Source: Jaenimonas drosophilae (lineage: Eukaryota > Euglenozoa > Kinetoplastea > Trypanosomatida > Trypanosomatidae). From it: DNA of 40,312 bases. The DNA lies in assembly GCA_030849065.1 (NCBI GenBank), contig JASAON010001495.1, forward strand, positions 1 through 40,312, in the 5' to 3' direction. Shown here piece after piece: positions 1 through 8,392 of the stretch; positions within the stretch are counted from its first letter, which is position 1, and every line of letters starts with the position of its first letter. The notes under the pieces were generated by a model. That model was not told the DNA's origin and did not search any database. It saw only the letters and a program-made list of their open reading frames with translations. The translations under genes and the position numbers were made by a program.

Positions 1-1
1 G

Positions 2-691
2 CGTGCATTTGCCGTACTTCCCATATGGCGCGGAGGCCTCACCACGGCCCGTCGTACCGCCGCCAACTCTGCGCGACCTCCATCACGGCGTCCTGCACCC
101 GCATCCTCTGCCGGCCTACGCACACGTACCACCACCAACAACAACAACTCACTCAGGACGATGAGCAAGCCGAGCGCATCGGTATCGAGCGCCGGTGAGC
201 GGCCGTGGGCGGCGTCTGGCAAATCGTCCGACGCCGCACCGCCACCGCGAGGCCGATTCAATCGCATGGCGCAGATTCACGGCTACGCCTTTACGCTCTA
301 CGTGTACGCGCTCGGTGAGAGCATCACCCTGATGGTGCTCTATCTCCTGCACACGGGCAAAGTGTGGGAGGTGGAGGTGGGCTCAATCCTCAGCGCCATC
401 TCTCCAGGACGATTTGGTAAGGATGAAAGCTCAACGGAGATACGCGTGATGGATCGTGGGCCAACGGTGTTGGGATGCACGCTATCCATGAGGTTGTTCG
501 GGAACTATCTTCTCGCAAATCTCATCACCTTCCCACTGTTGCCCGTGCAAATGGCATTTTGCCGCGCCACCGCACCGACGCTCGCCAAAATCGGCGCGCC
601 GCTCCTCCGTGTTGTGCGTGCACGCCGCCATGCGCGCCTTCATCAGCAAACCAACGCCATTCCGAAGGCACCATCATCATCAAAAAAGTAG
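2..691 (+). CDS. FAM210/DUF1279-like mitochondrial membrane protein, 5' end outside window
   Basis: The first in-frame ATG is at 161 and gives 176 residues. The same frame is open without a stop back to position 2, and the 53 upstream codons encode an Arg/Ala/Ser/Pro-rich stretch without any acidic residue, typical of a mitochondrial presequence. No pyrimidine tract with AG lies close to 161, unlike the other genes, so I favour a start upstream of the window. Numbering from 161, residues about 42-62 (FTLYVYALGESITLMVLYLL) and about 110-130 (FGNYLLANLITFPLLPVQMA) form two hydrophobic segments around a polar loop. This two-helix arrangement, with a Pro in the second helix, resembles the DUF1279/FAM210 family of mitochondrial inner-membrane proteins. 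The C-terminus is basic and ends in a Ser/Lys tail. The family assignment is by visual resemblance only. The reading frame is firm, the identity tentative. Confidence 0.6.
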   Translation, partial: RAFAVLPIWRGGLTTARRTAANSARPPSRRPAPASSAGLRTRTTTNNNNSLRTMSKPSASVSSAGERPWAASGKSSDAAPPPRGRFNRMAQIHGYAFTLYVYALGESITLMVLYLLHTGKVWEVEVGSILSAISPGRFGKDESSTEIRVMDRGPTVLGCTLSMRLFGNYLLANLITFPLLPVQMAFCRATAPTLAKIGAPLLRVVRARRHARLHQQTNAIPKAPSSSKK

Positions 692-1009
692 CGTACGGAT
701 AGTACATCCATCACACACACACACACATATTCCTTGTTGTTGTATTCATGATTCATCTCCAACAAGATGATGCTGTTCTTTGTACGCTGCATCATTTATT
801 CTTCTTCTTCTTCTTGTGCCTGATCACGTACACGGGTTGTTGTAGTAGTAGGCTGACGTAGCGTCCCAACAACAACACCAAAAAAAAACGTAGAATACGC
901 AGGCTGACGAACACGCCGCTCTGCCAACCATCAATAGGAGGTGTGATAGCTGCACTCATAGCACTATACGTCGTACTTGTTGTTTCACGTTGCACGCGAA
1001 CACAACACG
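692..1009 (+). other. Intergenic spacer with trans-splice acceptor region
   Basis: This spacer of about 318 bases holds a (CA)n tract near 713-726 and a TTC-rich pyrimidine tract at about 798-816. TAG repeats at 842-851 could be the spliced-leader acceptor for the gamma-carbonic-anhydrase-like gene; a second AG lies near 936. No ORF in it looks coding. Confidence 0.5.
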
Positions 1010-1894
1010 ATGCATTCTACGGCCACCGTTGTTCCAGGTGGGCGTGCCTACCTCGGCTTCATGATCAAGGATGTTGGCAGCCGTCTCTCCACGATGGCAC
1101 ACTTTTGGCGCACACACCGCCAACCATATCCCGTGATGCGCCACCAAAACATCCGCGCCTACCGCGGGTTGCTGCCGTTGGTGCAGGAGGCAGGCTTCAT
1201 TGCGCCGAGCGCCTTCTTGTGCGGCAATGTTGTGCTTGGCCATGATGCAACCATCTTTTATCATACCGTTGCGCGCAACTACCACCTCACCGAGCCAACG
1301 CGGATTGGCGATCATAGCGTCGTGATGGATCGCGCTACACTCATGGGCCAAGTGCGCATCGGCCATCATTCGTATATTGGCGTTGGTGCCACATGCGATT
1401 GTTGTGATATACATGACAACGTCTTCATTGGCCCTGGAGCATCCATCGCGGTGGGTGCTGTTGTTGAGAACGGCGCCATTGTGGCGGCGGGCTCGGCGGT
1501 TGGCAAGGATGTACGCGTGTATGCGGGTGAGCTGTGGGCCGGCAATCCGGCACAAAAGGTGGGCGAGGTGTCATCCGCACAAATGGTGGAGATGGAGCAC
1601 ATCATCCATGAAGCAATCGCAGCCGGTAAGGCACAACAACGTGCCATTCATGATCATGTGCAGCAGACGGAGGAGCTCGACGTGAAGTGGCTCTCCGAGG
1701 CGATGGCGATGATTGAGGAGCAGCAGAAGCAGGTACATGTCAAGCTGCCCGTGGATATCCCGCTCGAGGCACGTCGCTTCCTCACGCCACGCGTGCACAT
1801 GCGCCGGCCAGAGATGCACATGCGCATGTCATATCCAGTAAATCGCATCGCGCCATGGATGCCGAAGGTGGCCGACCAAACCGCCAACGCGTAA
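1010..1894 (+). CDS. Gamma-class carbonic anhydrase-like protein, probably mitochondrial
   Basis: 294 residues from ATG 1010; an open stretch further upstream begins with TTG, not ATG. Residues about 65-185 carry imperfect hexapeptide repeats of a left-handed beta-helix (for example NVVLGHDATI, RIGDHSVVMD, NVFIGPGASI, AIVAAGSAV), closing with WAGNPAQKV, the usual end of gamma-carbonic-anhydrase-like folds. An Arg sits at residue 89 and an IGHH motif at 117-120. The second and third zinc-ligand positions appear lost: family members have His in an LH motif and in MLHGC, but here the matching places read TLMG and YIGVGATC. It is therefore probably a non-catalytic CAL-type subunit. In mitochondria such proteins belong to a matrix-facing domain of respiratory complex I. 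A helical extension of about 100 residues follows the beta-helix and may mediate assembly. Family fold confident; catalytic inactivity is inferred by eye. Confidence 0.85.
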   Translation: MHSTATVVPGGRAYLGFMIKDVGSRLSTMAHFWRTHRQPYPVMRHQNIRAYRGLLPLVQEAGFIAPSAFLCGNVVLGHDATIFYHTVARNYHLTEPTRIGDHSVVMDRATLMGQVRIGHHSYIGVGATCDCCDIHDNVFIGPGASIAVGAVVENGAIVAAGSAVGKDVRVYAGELWAGNPAQKVGEVSSAQMVEMEHIIHEAIAAGKAQQRAIHDHVQQTEELDVKWLSEAMAMIEEQQKQVHVKLPVDIPLEARRFLTPRVHMRRPEMHMRMSYPVNRIAPWMPKVADQTANA

Positions 1895-2271
1895 ATGCAG
1901 ATTTTGCATATGTGTGTGTGTGTGTTGGTGTGTGTTGGTGTGTTTTCACCCGTGTACGAGTTGCGCCATGCCCACAATCATGGTGCATCAGTCGTATGTG
2001 TGTGGAGGTGATTGGCTCTTTGCGCTGTAGTGATAGTAGCAAGACAAAGAAAACACACATGTTTGGTACTCTCATTCTGATGCACATGTACGATGATTTA
2101 TTGTGATTGAAATAATGTGTTTTTTTTTCCCTCCATGGTGTAGTTGTTGTTGTTGTTGTTGTGTAGGAACACTTCCATCATTGGGCCACGCACCTTCGTA
2201 CTCACATCTTCGTTTATCGTCGTCTGCGCATTCTCCCCTCCACCTCCACCTCCACCTCCCCTTCATTCATC
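1895..2271 (+). other. Intergenic spacer with GTT repeat and acceptor
   Basis: It starts with a GT-rich stretch after the stop (about 1912-1942). A strong acceptor lies at 2120-2143, followed by a (TTG)n run at 2144-2161 and a second possible AG at about 2164-2165. The leader before ATG 2272 is rich in CCTCCA repeats. No gene seen. Confidence 0.5.
2120..2143 (+). promoter_or_regulatory. Predicted trans-splice acceptor for the gene at 2272
   Basis: A T8-CC-CTCC pyrimidine tract is followed by GGTGTAG, with AG at 2142-2143. This gives a leader of about 128 bases. Predicted from consensus only. Confidence 0.55.
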
Positions 2272-5133
2272 ATGATGCACCCGTCCTACACCGCGTTGGT
2301 CTTTCTCAACGTTGTGTTTGCCATCGCGATGGTTTTGACGTTGCGCGCCATCTTCTCCTCCTCCGGCTGGCAGACGTACGTGGGGGAGGCAGATGTGCTG
2401 CCCGACGTTCATCATCATCAGCCACAGTGTGTGGCACTGGATGGTCCTCCAGCACGCCTCTCACCCCTCCAATTGAACCTCTTCTGGCTCATGCGTTGCC
2501 GGACGCTGCCCATCACGGAATGGTACGGCAATCTGAGTGGTGCTGCCAACGCCACGGCCCTGCCAATGAATGCGTTGCGATGGATGGGCCACGATCAGGG
2601 TGTGTTGCTGCCACTTCATGCGATGTACCTCAGCCTTCTTGGATTCATGTACGAGTACGCCATCACATGGCAATGGAGCGGGTGGAGCAATCATGGCAGC
2701 GACGTGGCCTTGATGGAGGCATGGGTGAAGGGTGGCAAACAACACGAAGAGCAACCTCGCCATCACCATCATCATCATCATCATGCTGCTGCTGCTGCTG
2801 CTCCCGCCACGTCTGCCATGGAGGCACTTTATGCCCACGACGCACCGCCACCAACCCCCTTCTACGCCAATCTTGGTCCGGCAGACGAGGTGTTGCTGAG
2901 CTCCTCCGCACTCACCTATGAATCCATGCTCCCCGTGGTGCTGCCACTGCGGCAGGTGCATGGATTCCTCCTCGCGATGGTGGTCATTGTGGCTGGCGTA
3001 CATCTCACGTGGCGTCTGTGCTTCACGGTGGCATCGATGTTGGCCCACGCCGTCGCGGCACACGCCGAGGCAGAGATCGCGGAAGATGCGCCAACGTTGC
3101 GCTCCCACGATGCGCGCGACGTGCTCATTGCCCGCTCGGCACGTGCCGGTGCCGTGGTTCTCCTCCTCGCCGGTATACTGCCAACCTTTGTGCTGGAGCT
3201 CATCACCCTCGCCCCTGCCTGCCTCAGCACACTTCTCGTGCTGTACGCCATCGTCCTTCTCGTGGAGCTCGAGGCGGAGGTGCTCTGCCCTCCCTCGCAC
3301 TCACTGAATGATGCGATTCATCTCTACAAGACCACATCCGCCCCACTCGGCGCGAGCGGCAACATCGCCTTTTATGGTTTGCGCCATCGCCCCTCGGCGA
3401 TGCGCATGATCATGGCGGTGGCGCTGAGTGCGCTCGCCGCCGCACTCTTCCGACCGGCGGCCTACGTTGCACCCGTCATGCTGATGTGGGCACTCACATT
3501 GTGCTACCAACTGGCACACACACGTGTGTTGGTGTGCTCCACGACACGCAACACTGCCACAGGAGAGCTCGTGGCAACGCCCATTGCCTACTCCTCCGTC
3601 TATGAAGCACGTTGGCTTCACATGCGCTTGTGTGGTGTGGTGCTGGCGCTCGTGGGGGCCATGTGCTGTGCCAGCGTACCTTTTTTGTATCAGACGCAGC
3701 AGTGGTCGCAGATTCCAGCGTTGATGAATGCGTGGATGGGAACGAGGCAAGAGGTGGTGCCATCATCAACATCATCATCATCATCATCACCAACGTATGA
3801 ATTTGGTGCTACTTGCCCCGGAACCTTGACGCATGCGGATGCGGTGCGGGTACACGCCCAACCGCCATCCCCCAACGCGTGGCTCCTCAGCGACCTCTAC
3901 GGATATCCATCGTGGAGCACCATCCTCCCACACGTTGCTCAGAAGCTGCTGCACTATCACAACACAACACACGCGCAGGAACAAATGTGCGAGGATAGCT
4001 CCATGTGGATAAACTATCTTGGCATGGTGATGGTGGTCATGTGCAGCGCGGTGCCGATGTTTGCGTTGGCGGCGTACCGGCTTCGTCGCGCACCGCTTGT
4101 CTTCGATACGCCGGCCTCCTTCGCCGAGAATGAGCGCCGATATGAGGCAGAGTACGCGCGATATTGGCAGGATCGGTCGGCTGGCAAGCGTCCACCATCA
4201 TCATCATCATCATCATCTCCTGCCACATCATCTGCAGCATCCAAGGTGCACGCAACCTCCATCACCCGCGAGGAGTACCTCGTGAAGCAGATTATCTTGT
4301 TGATGATGATCGCACTCATCATCACCACCGCCGCTTCCATCTTTGTTCTAAACAGCAGCGCCACGAGCTACATCATGATCATTCCTATTGCCGCACTACT
4401 CATGGCGGTGAGAAACATCATCATGAAGCTGCGCAACGCCGCACCCAAGGCCCTCTTTTATCATGATGGAGATGCTTCAGCGGATTCATCCATTTCCACC
4501 TACATGGCGGAGACGAGCTCCGATTGGTGTCGCCACTCCACGGCCGTGCTCACCGACAACATGGATGATATTATCATCGTCTTGGCAGCGGCCGCCTACG
4601 CACACGCGGCGGCACCGCTGTTGCGCGATGTTCTTCGCCCGCTGAATGTGGCAGAGAATGTTGTGGCGTGGATTGTTGTGCAGGCGTGGGCCCGTGTGGT
4701 GTGGGAGATGATCCGTGGCAGCTACAAACGCGGCCATGGCGCATGGATTCAGTGGTCGCTGGCACTCGTGCTGATGTTGGTGGCGTTTTTCGTGAATGTG
4801 CCAACATCGGCGGGGGGCTCGACCATCGTGAGTGAGATTATTTACGGCGTGTGGCCCCGCGCAACAGCGGAGGAGGTGCCATCATCATGGAGGCAACGCT
4901 GCACCTTCAGTGCATCTGCGCTTGCTCCACTAGATGCAAGTAGCTCCATCCACGCCTGCATCAGCATTCTTCTTGGTCTGTGTGTTGTTGTGTTGGGATC
5001 TCGTCGTGTGTTGCGTCTGGCAGTAGAAACGGAGGAAGTTTCGTTTGGCAGCCCCGAATCAGAGCTCGGCACGTTTGCGCAACGTCCGAAGTCAGCTCCA
5101 TCACCAGCTCGCCGTGTGCAGCGACGACGATAA
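2272..5133 (+). CDS. Large multipass membrane protein, unknown function
   Basis: 953 residues. I do not recognise the family. By eye there are roughly 12-14 hydrophobic segments: near residues 8-27 (possible signal anchor), 115-133, 225-247, 290-335 (two adjacent), 375-412 (two), 451-473, 578-602, 670-715 (two), 765-785, 795-812, 824-843 and 890-910. Low-complexity inserts separate them: a His run followed by an Ala run near 163-180, Ser runs near 500-508 and 643-650, all encoded by CAT, GCT or TCA repeats. The last 40 residues are polar and basic (ending in Arg-Arg-Arg) and probably cytosolic. No pump, channel or transferase motif was found. The start is the first ATG after a good acceptor; a second ATG follows immediately. 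It may be a kinetoplastid-specific transporter-like or surface protein, but that is a guess. Confidence 0.85.
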   Translation: MMHPSYTALVFLNVVFAIAMVLTLRAIFSSSGWQTYVGEADVLPDVHHHQPQCVALDGPPARLSPLQLNLFWLMRCRTLPITEWYGNLSGAANATALPMNALRWMGHDQGVLLPLHAMYLSLLGFMYEYAITWQWSGWSNHGSDVALMEAWVKGGKQHEEQPRHHHHHHHHAAAAAAPATSAMEALYAHDAPPPTPFYANLGPADEVLLSSSALTYESMLPVVLPLRQVHGFLLAMVVIVAGVHLTWRLCFTVASMLAHAVAAHAEAEIAEDAPTLRSHDARDVLIARSARAGAVVLLLAGILPTFVLELITLAPACLSTLLVLYAIVLLVELEAEVLCPPSHSLNDAIHLYKTTSAPLGASGNIAFYGLRHRPSAMRMIMAVALSALAAALFRPAAYVAPVMLMWALTLCYQLAHTRVLVCSTTRNTATGELVATPIAYSSVYEARWLHMRLCGVVLALVGAMCCASVPFLYQTQQWSQIPALMNAWMGTRQEVVPSSTSSSSSSPTYEFGATCPGTLTHADAVRVHAQPPSPNAWLLSDLYGYPSWSTILPHVAQKLLHYHNTTHAQEQMCEDSSMWINYLGMVMVVMCSAVPMFALAAYRLRRAPLVFDTPASFAENERRYEAEYARYWQDRSAGKRPPSSSSSSSPATSSAASKVHATSITREEYLVKQIILLMMIALIITTAASIFVLNSSATSYIMIIPIAALLMAVRNIIMKLRNAAPKALFYHDGDASADSSISTYMAETSSDWCRHSTAVLTDNMDDIIIVLAAAAYAHAAAPLLRDVLRPLNVAENVVAWIVVQAWARVVWEMIRGSYKRGHGAWIQWSLALVLMLVAFFVNVPTSAGGSTIVSEIIYGVWPRATAEEVPSSWRQRCTFSASALAPLDASSSIHACISILLGLCVVVLGSRRVLRLAVETEEVSFGSPESELGTFAQRPKSAPSPARRVQRRR

Positions 5134-5160
5134 GCTTGATTAGCAGGGCACGCACAAACA

Positions 5161-5183
5161 TGTTGTTGTTGTTGTTGTTGTTG
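5161..5183 (+). repeat. (GTT)n microsatellite in a 3' flank
   Basis: Seven to eight perfect TTG/GTT units soon after a stop codon. This is one example of the GTT-after-stop pattern seen across the window. Confidence 0.9.
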
Positions 5184-5380
5184 GTGATGCAGGAGAAGGA
5201 GGCACGTACATGTGCGCGTTTTTCACGGAATACTCTGGCGTTGTTGCGAATATAAGAAATATTGTATCGTTGCGAAAAAAATTAATCTGTGATTGATGGT
5301 GTTGAGGGCAGCCACCACTTCCACCTGCTGCACCAACCCTCTTCATGTTGATGCATGTTGCACATCATCCATCTCATTCA

Positions 5381-5414
5381 CTTCATTTTTTTTTCTGGTG
5401 CTCTTTTTTTCTAG
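5381..5414 (+). promoter_or_regulatory. Predicted trans-splice acceptor for the sphingomyelinase gene
   Basis: A long T-rich tract (T10, then CTCTTTTTTTCT) ends in CTAG with AG at 5413-5414. The predicted leader is 129 bases and includes the ACA repeat. Confidence 0.65.
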
Positions 5415-5510
5415 ATTTGTTGTAGCACAAGATTATTCCGTTGGCCCAGACAAGTATCGTCCACGCACCACCATCTTCATCCTCTCCCTTCACCTCCAAC
5501 ACACACATAC

Positions 5511-5540
5511 ACAACAACAACAACAACAACAACAACAACA
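5511..5540 (+). repeat. (ACA)10 microsatellite in a 5' leader
   Basis: Ten perfect ACA units ending three bases before ATG 5544. This is the clearest case of CAA-type repeats placed immediately upstream of a start codon. Confidence 0.95.
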
Positions 5541-5543
5541 GCC

Positions 5544-7373
5544 ATGACGGAGATAACCGTACTCACGCTGAACCTGTGGGGCATCTTCAACTCCAAGATG
5601 CGCGAGGCACGCATGATCGCCTTCGCACAAAAAGTAGGCCACTACGACGTGATACTCCTCCAGGAACAATTCACCGATGATGATTGGGCCCTCATTCACC
5701 GCCACCTCCCCGCAGAGGTGCGCAGCTCGCGCTACGCTCAACGTTTTCCCAGCAGCTTCTACGGCTCTGGATGTGCCGTCTTCTCCAGGTATCCCATCAC
5801 GTCTGCTCTCTTCTTCACATATCCGCTGCAGGGGTACCCGGAGATGATTCTTCACGGCGATTTTTTCGCCAACAAGGGTGCGGCGTGCATTCGTTTGCAG
5901 GTGCCCGTGGTTGGTGGTGGTGCAGGATCCACGGCACAGACGGAGGAGTTGGTGGTATATACCACACACCTGGTGGCGGTGTACGAGCGCATCAGTGCGT
6001 TGCGTGGGCCAGCGGAGGAGCGCTACCACGCCATTCGTCTCTCCCAGGCCATCTCGCTCGCTGATTTTGTGGCGCAAACATCAAAACCCGACGACGCCAT
6101 CATCGTTGGCGGCGATTTCAATTGCGGGCAGGATTCGTTGGAGGTGAAAACATTCCTCGCCATCCTCGCGCGACGTGGGTTTCACCTCCACTCCACGTTG
6201 CCATCACCACGTGCGGTGCGGAGTGTTGGGGGCCGCACGCTCGCCGAGGCGCTGCACACCTTCTCCGACCGCAACCCCTTCAACGTGAGCAAGACGAGCT
6301 ACTTTAAGCTTCTCGGGATGCAGGCAGATATTCCTGCGCAGATTGATCATCTCATCATCAGCGCCAACCGTCTTCGCGTTGAGAACTATCGTGATTGTCC
6401 CGATGTGCCGGCGGACTATCCGCTCTTTGCTCGGCCACCACCAGCCACAACAACAACAACAACATCAGCCGGAGATGGTGCAGAGCACCAACCAGCATCA
6501 TCCACCACCACGCCCTGTGCTGTTGTGGTCATGCAAGACTGCCACGTTGTTTCACGTCCGGAAGAAGCACACGTCGTGGAGCAACTCCTTCAGCGTGTTG
6601 TGGCCATGCGCGGAGGCGTGGAGACATCCAAGGCACCAACCCTCTGCCCGATCTCGGATCACTACGGCGTGGCGGCGAAGCTTTCGTTGCGTCGTGGAGC
6701 AACAACAACAACAACACCGGGTGTGGAGGTGGCCACCGCAGATACCGCCGTTCTTGCCCAGGCAAGTGCGGTGCTGAACGCCTTCACGAACAAGCTCGAT
6801 CGCGATACTCGCATCTCCATGTATATGGCGGGTATCAGCTCAGCATTGTTGTTGTGCCACGTTGGCATGTTGGCCCACCACGCGAGGCAAACAACACGTG
6901 TTGGTGCAGATGTACTTCAACTGCTCTATCTCGAAGGACGGCAGGCGGGCAACGCTGAGGTGCCAACGGTTGGTGACGTGAGCCGCCAAGTGGCCACGAA
7001 GGCCCTGCGCGCCACCTCCGCCGCCACACGTTGGGTGGTCTCAACGGCCAAGAGCATCGCCGCGCCACCATCAGCATCCAACAACAACAACAATCATCAT
7101 CTTGCAGCTCCTGTTCAGCCGCTGCCACTGGCTGAGGTGGTGCCGCACATCGCACATGAAGCACAGACGCAGGTCGTGGAGGAGCTGCCCAACTTCCTCG
7201 GCACCGCCACGCAGTTGATGCAGAAGCCCTTCTCACTCCAACCCGCCATTTACACATTTAATGTTGTTGCCGCCGCCATCGTGAGCATTACATCCTTGGC
7301 GGTTGGGCTCATTCAACGTCGCGGCAACTCTGCGATTGCGCAAGAACAGGCGCGACGGGTCCGTGAGATGTAG
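5544..7373 (+). CDS. Neutral sphingomyelinase / inositol-phosphosphingolipid phospholipase C
   Basis: 609 residues. It should hydrolyse sphingomyelin or inositol phosphorylceramide to ceramide at a membrane, using Mg2+ and the endonuclease-exonuclease-phosphatase fold. Visible motifs: LNLWGIFN with Asn10, LLQEQF with the metal-binding Glu41, the P-loop-like GDFFANKG at 105-112 characteristic of neutral SMases, YTTHL, GGDFNCG with Asp191 and Asn193, IDHLI, and SDHYG with the catalytic Asp372-His373 pair. Two hydrophobic helices lie at about 425-445 and 567-590, matching the C-terminal transmembrane pair of ISC1-like and nSMase1-like enzymes. Low-complexity Thr and Asn inserts occur in the loop between IDHLI and SDHYG and between the two helices. 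All catalytic residues seem present. Confident family call; substrate preference cannot be told from sequence. Confidence 0.93.
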   Translation: MTEITVLTLNLWGIFNSKMREARMIAFAQKVGHYDVILLQEQFTDDDWALIHRHLPAEVRSSRYAQRFPSSFYGSGCAVFSRYPITSALFFTYPLQGYPEMILHGDFFANKGAACIRLQVPVVGGGAGSTAQTEELVVYTTHLVAVYERISALRGPAEERYHAIRLSQAISLADFVAQTSKPDDAIIVGGDFNCGQDSLEVKTFLAILARRGFHLHSTLPSPRAVRSVGGRTLAEALHTFSDRNPFNVSKTSYFKLLGMQADIPAQIDHLIISANRLRVENYRDCPDVPADYPLFARPPPATTTTTTSAGDGAEHQPASSTTTPCAVVVMQDCHVVSRPEEAHVVEQLLQRVVAMRGGVETSKAPTLCPISDHYGVAAKLSLRRGATTTTTPGVEVATADTAVLAQASAVLNAFTNKLDRDTRISMYMAGISSALLLCHVGMLAHHARQTTRVGADVLQLLYLEGRQAGNAEVPTVGDVSRQVATKALRATSAATRWVVSTAKSIAAPPSASNNNNNHHLAAPVQPLPLAEVVPHIAHEAQTQVVEELPNFLGTATQLMQKPFSLQPAIYTFNVVAAAIVSITSLAVGLIQRRGNSAIAQEQARRVREM

Positions 7374-7832
7374 AGGATGAGCACGATGCCTGTGTGTGGG
7401 ATGAGTTAGATGCACGCACTGTGCTTGGAAAATGAAACAGAAGAGGTTGTGTTGTTGGTGGATGGATTGATACGCACACACAACATTCGCTCACACAGCC
7501 AACCTCATTCTATACATGAGCCCAACTGTTGCCAAGGAAGAAGATTTGCTGCTGCATGTGTTGTGTGCAGCTCTCGCCAATCATCATCATCATCATCATC
7601 ATCATGTGCTCCGCTGTGTGTAGGCTAAAATGTTGGTGCCATTATCGATCTGATTGTTTCTTCTTTTTCATTCTTTTTGAGAGGAAACGAACACGTGGAT
7701 TGGCGAGGTTGCGCACAAGGAGAGAAAAAAAAGAGAAGAGTTGTTCTTCTTCTTGGAGAAGAAGTGCGTCGCAGGTGATGATGTTAATTGCGGTTCGTTC
7801 TTTGTGCTGCTGCACGAGTACGAACCACCTCC

Positions 7833-7850
7833 AATCTGAGATCTCAGATT
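7833..7850. other. Perfect 18-base palindrome
   Basis: AATCTGAGATCTCAGATT equals its own reverse complement. It lies in the middle of a spacer with no assignable gene. It could form a hairpin in RNA or be a dimer-binding site; function unknown. Confidence 0.7.
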
Positions 7851-8362
7851 AACACGTTGCCACAACCCCATCATGCCAAATTCATGTGGCCTCTCGTAGA
7901 GGTGATACCGTACTACTCACTGCCATCTTCACTCAGGCAGCCAACAATCTCTGCACTTGTCTTTGCTCGATATGCATCATACGCAAAACGTTCGTGGTTT
8001 GTCTGGTTGAGATGTGTTTGCGTCCATGAATATGGTGTTGTGAGGTACATACAGTCGCACACTGCCCATCATCTTCCCACTTCTTCATGTGTTTCTTGCA
8101 TAGGTTAGCCTCCGCCGCACAAGGAGGAACTTCGTTTCTTCATCTTCTGCTGAGTGTGGGGGTGTTGCTGCGGCAATTCTTATACTCACGCCACACATTT
8201 TTTTTTTTCTTCACCCAACAAGGAAGAAGACCAAACTCCTGCGTTCAACGATCGCGGAACACTCAATCAGCTCCGTGTTGGCAGGGATATCACCTTGTGT
8301 GTAGCTCCTTGTGTTGTTGCAGCTGGAGAAGTTGTTGCTGCACATTACGTCAGCGTACCTCA

Positions 8363-8381
8363 CTCTTCTTCTTTTTTTTAG
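8363..8381 (+). promoter_or_regulatory. Predicted trans-splice acceptor for the gene at 8393
   Basis: A CTCTTCTTC-T8 tract ends in TTTAG with AG at 8380-8381, only 11 bases before the ATG. Among the cleanest acceptors in the window. An alternative lies at 8221-8222 after T12. Confidence 0.75.
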
Positions 8382-8392
8382 AATAATTCATC

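Larger units (their letters stand above)
5134..5543 (+). other. Intergenic spacer with GTT and ACA repeats
   Basis: It holds a (GTT)n run 28 bases after the stop, a strong acceptor at 5381-5414, and an ACA run directly before the next ATG. No coding potential is evident. Confidence 0.5.
7374..8392 (+). other. 1-kb intergenic spacer with palindrome and open ATG-less frame
   Basis: It holds (ATC)n near 7580-7605, T-rich tracts near 7658-7678 and 8199-8211, and an 18-base perfect palindrome at 7833-7850. An open frame at 8154-8381 has no ATG. The acceptor of the next gene is at 8363-8381. No complete gene is supportable. Confidence 0.5.

Noticed and set aside
2461..3300. Long antisense ORFs, for example 279 codons opposite the membrane-protein gene and others opposite the LRR and UBA2 genes.
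   Set aside because: They are shadows of strong + strand genes, with His/Met/Cys-rich composition and no motifs.
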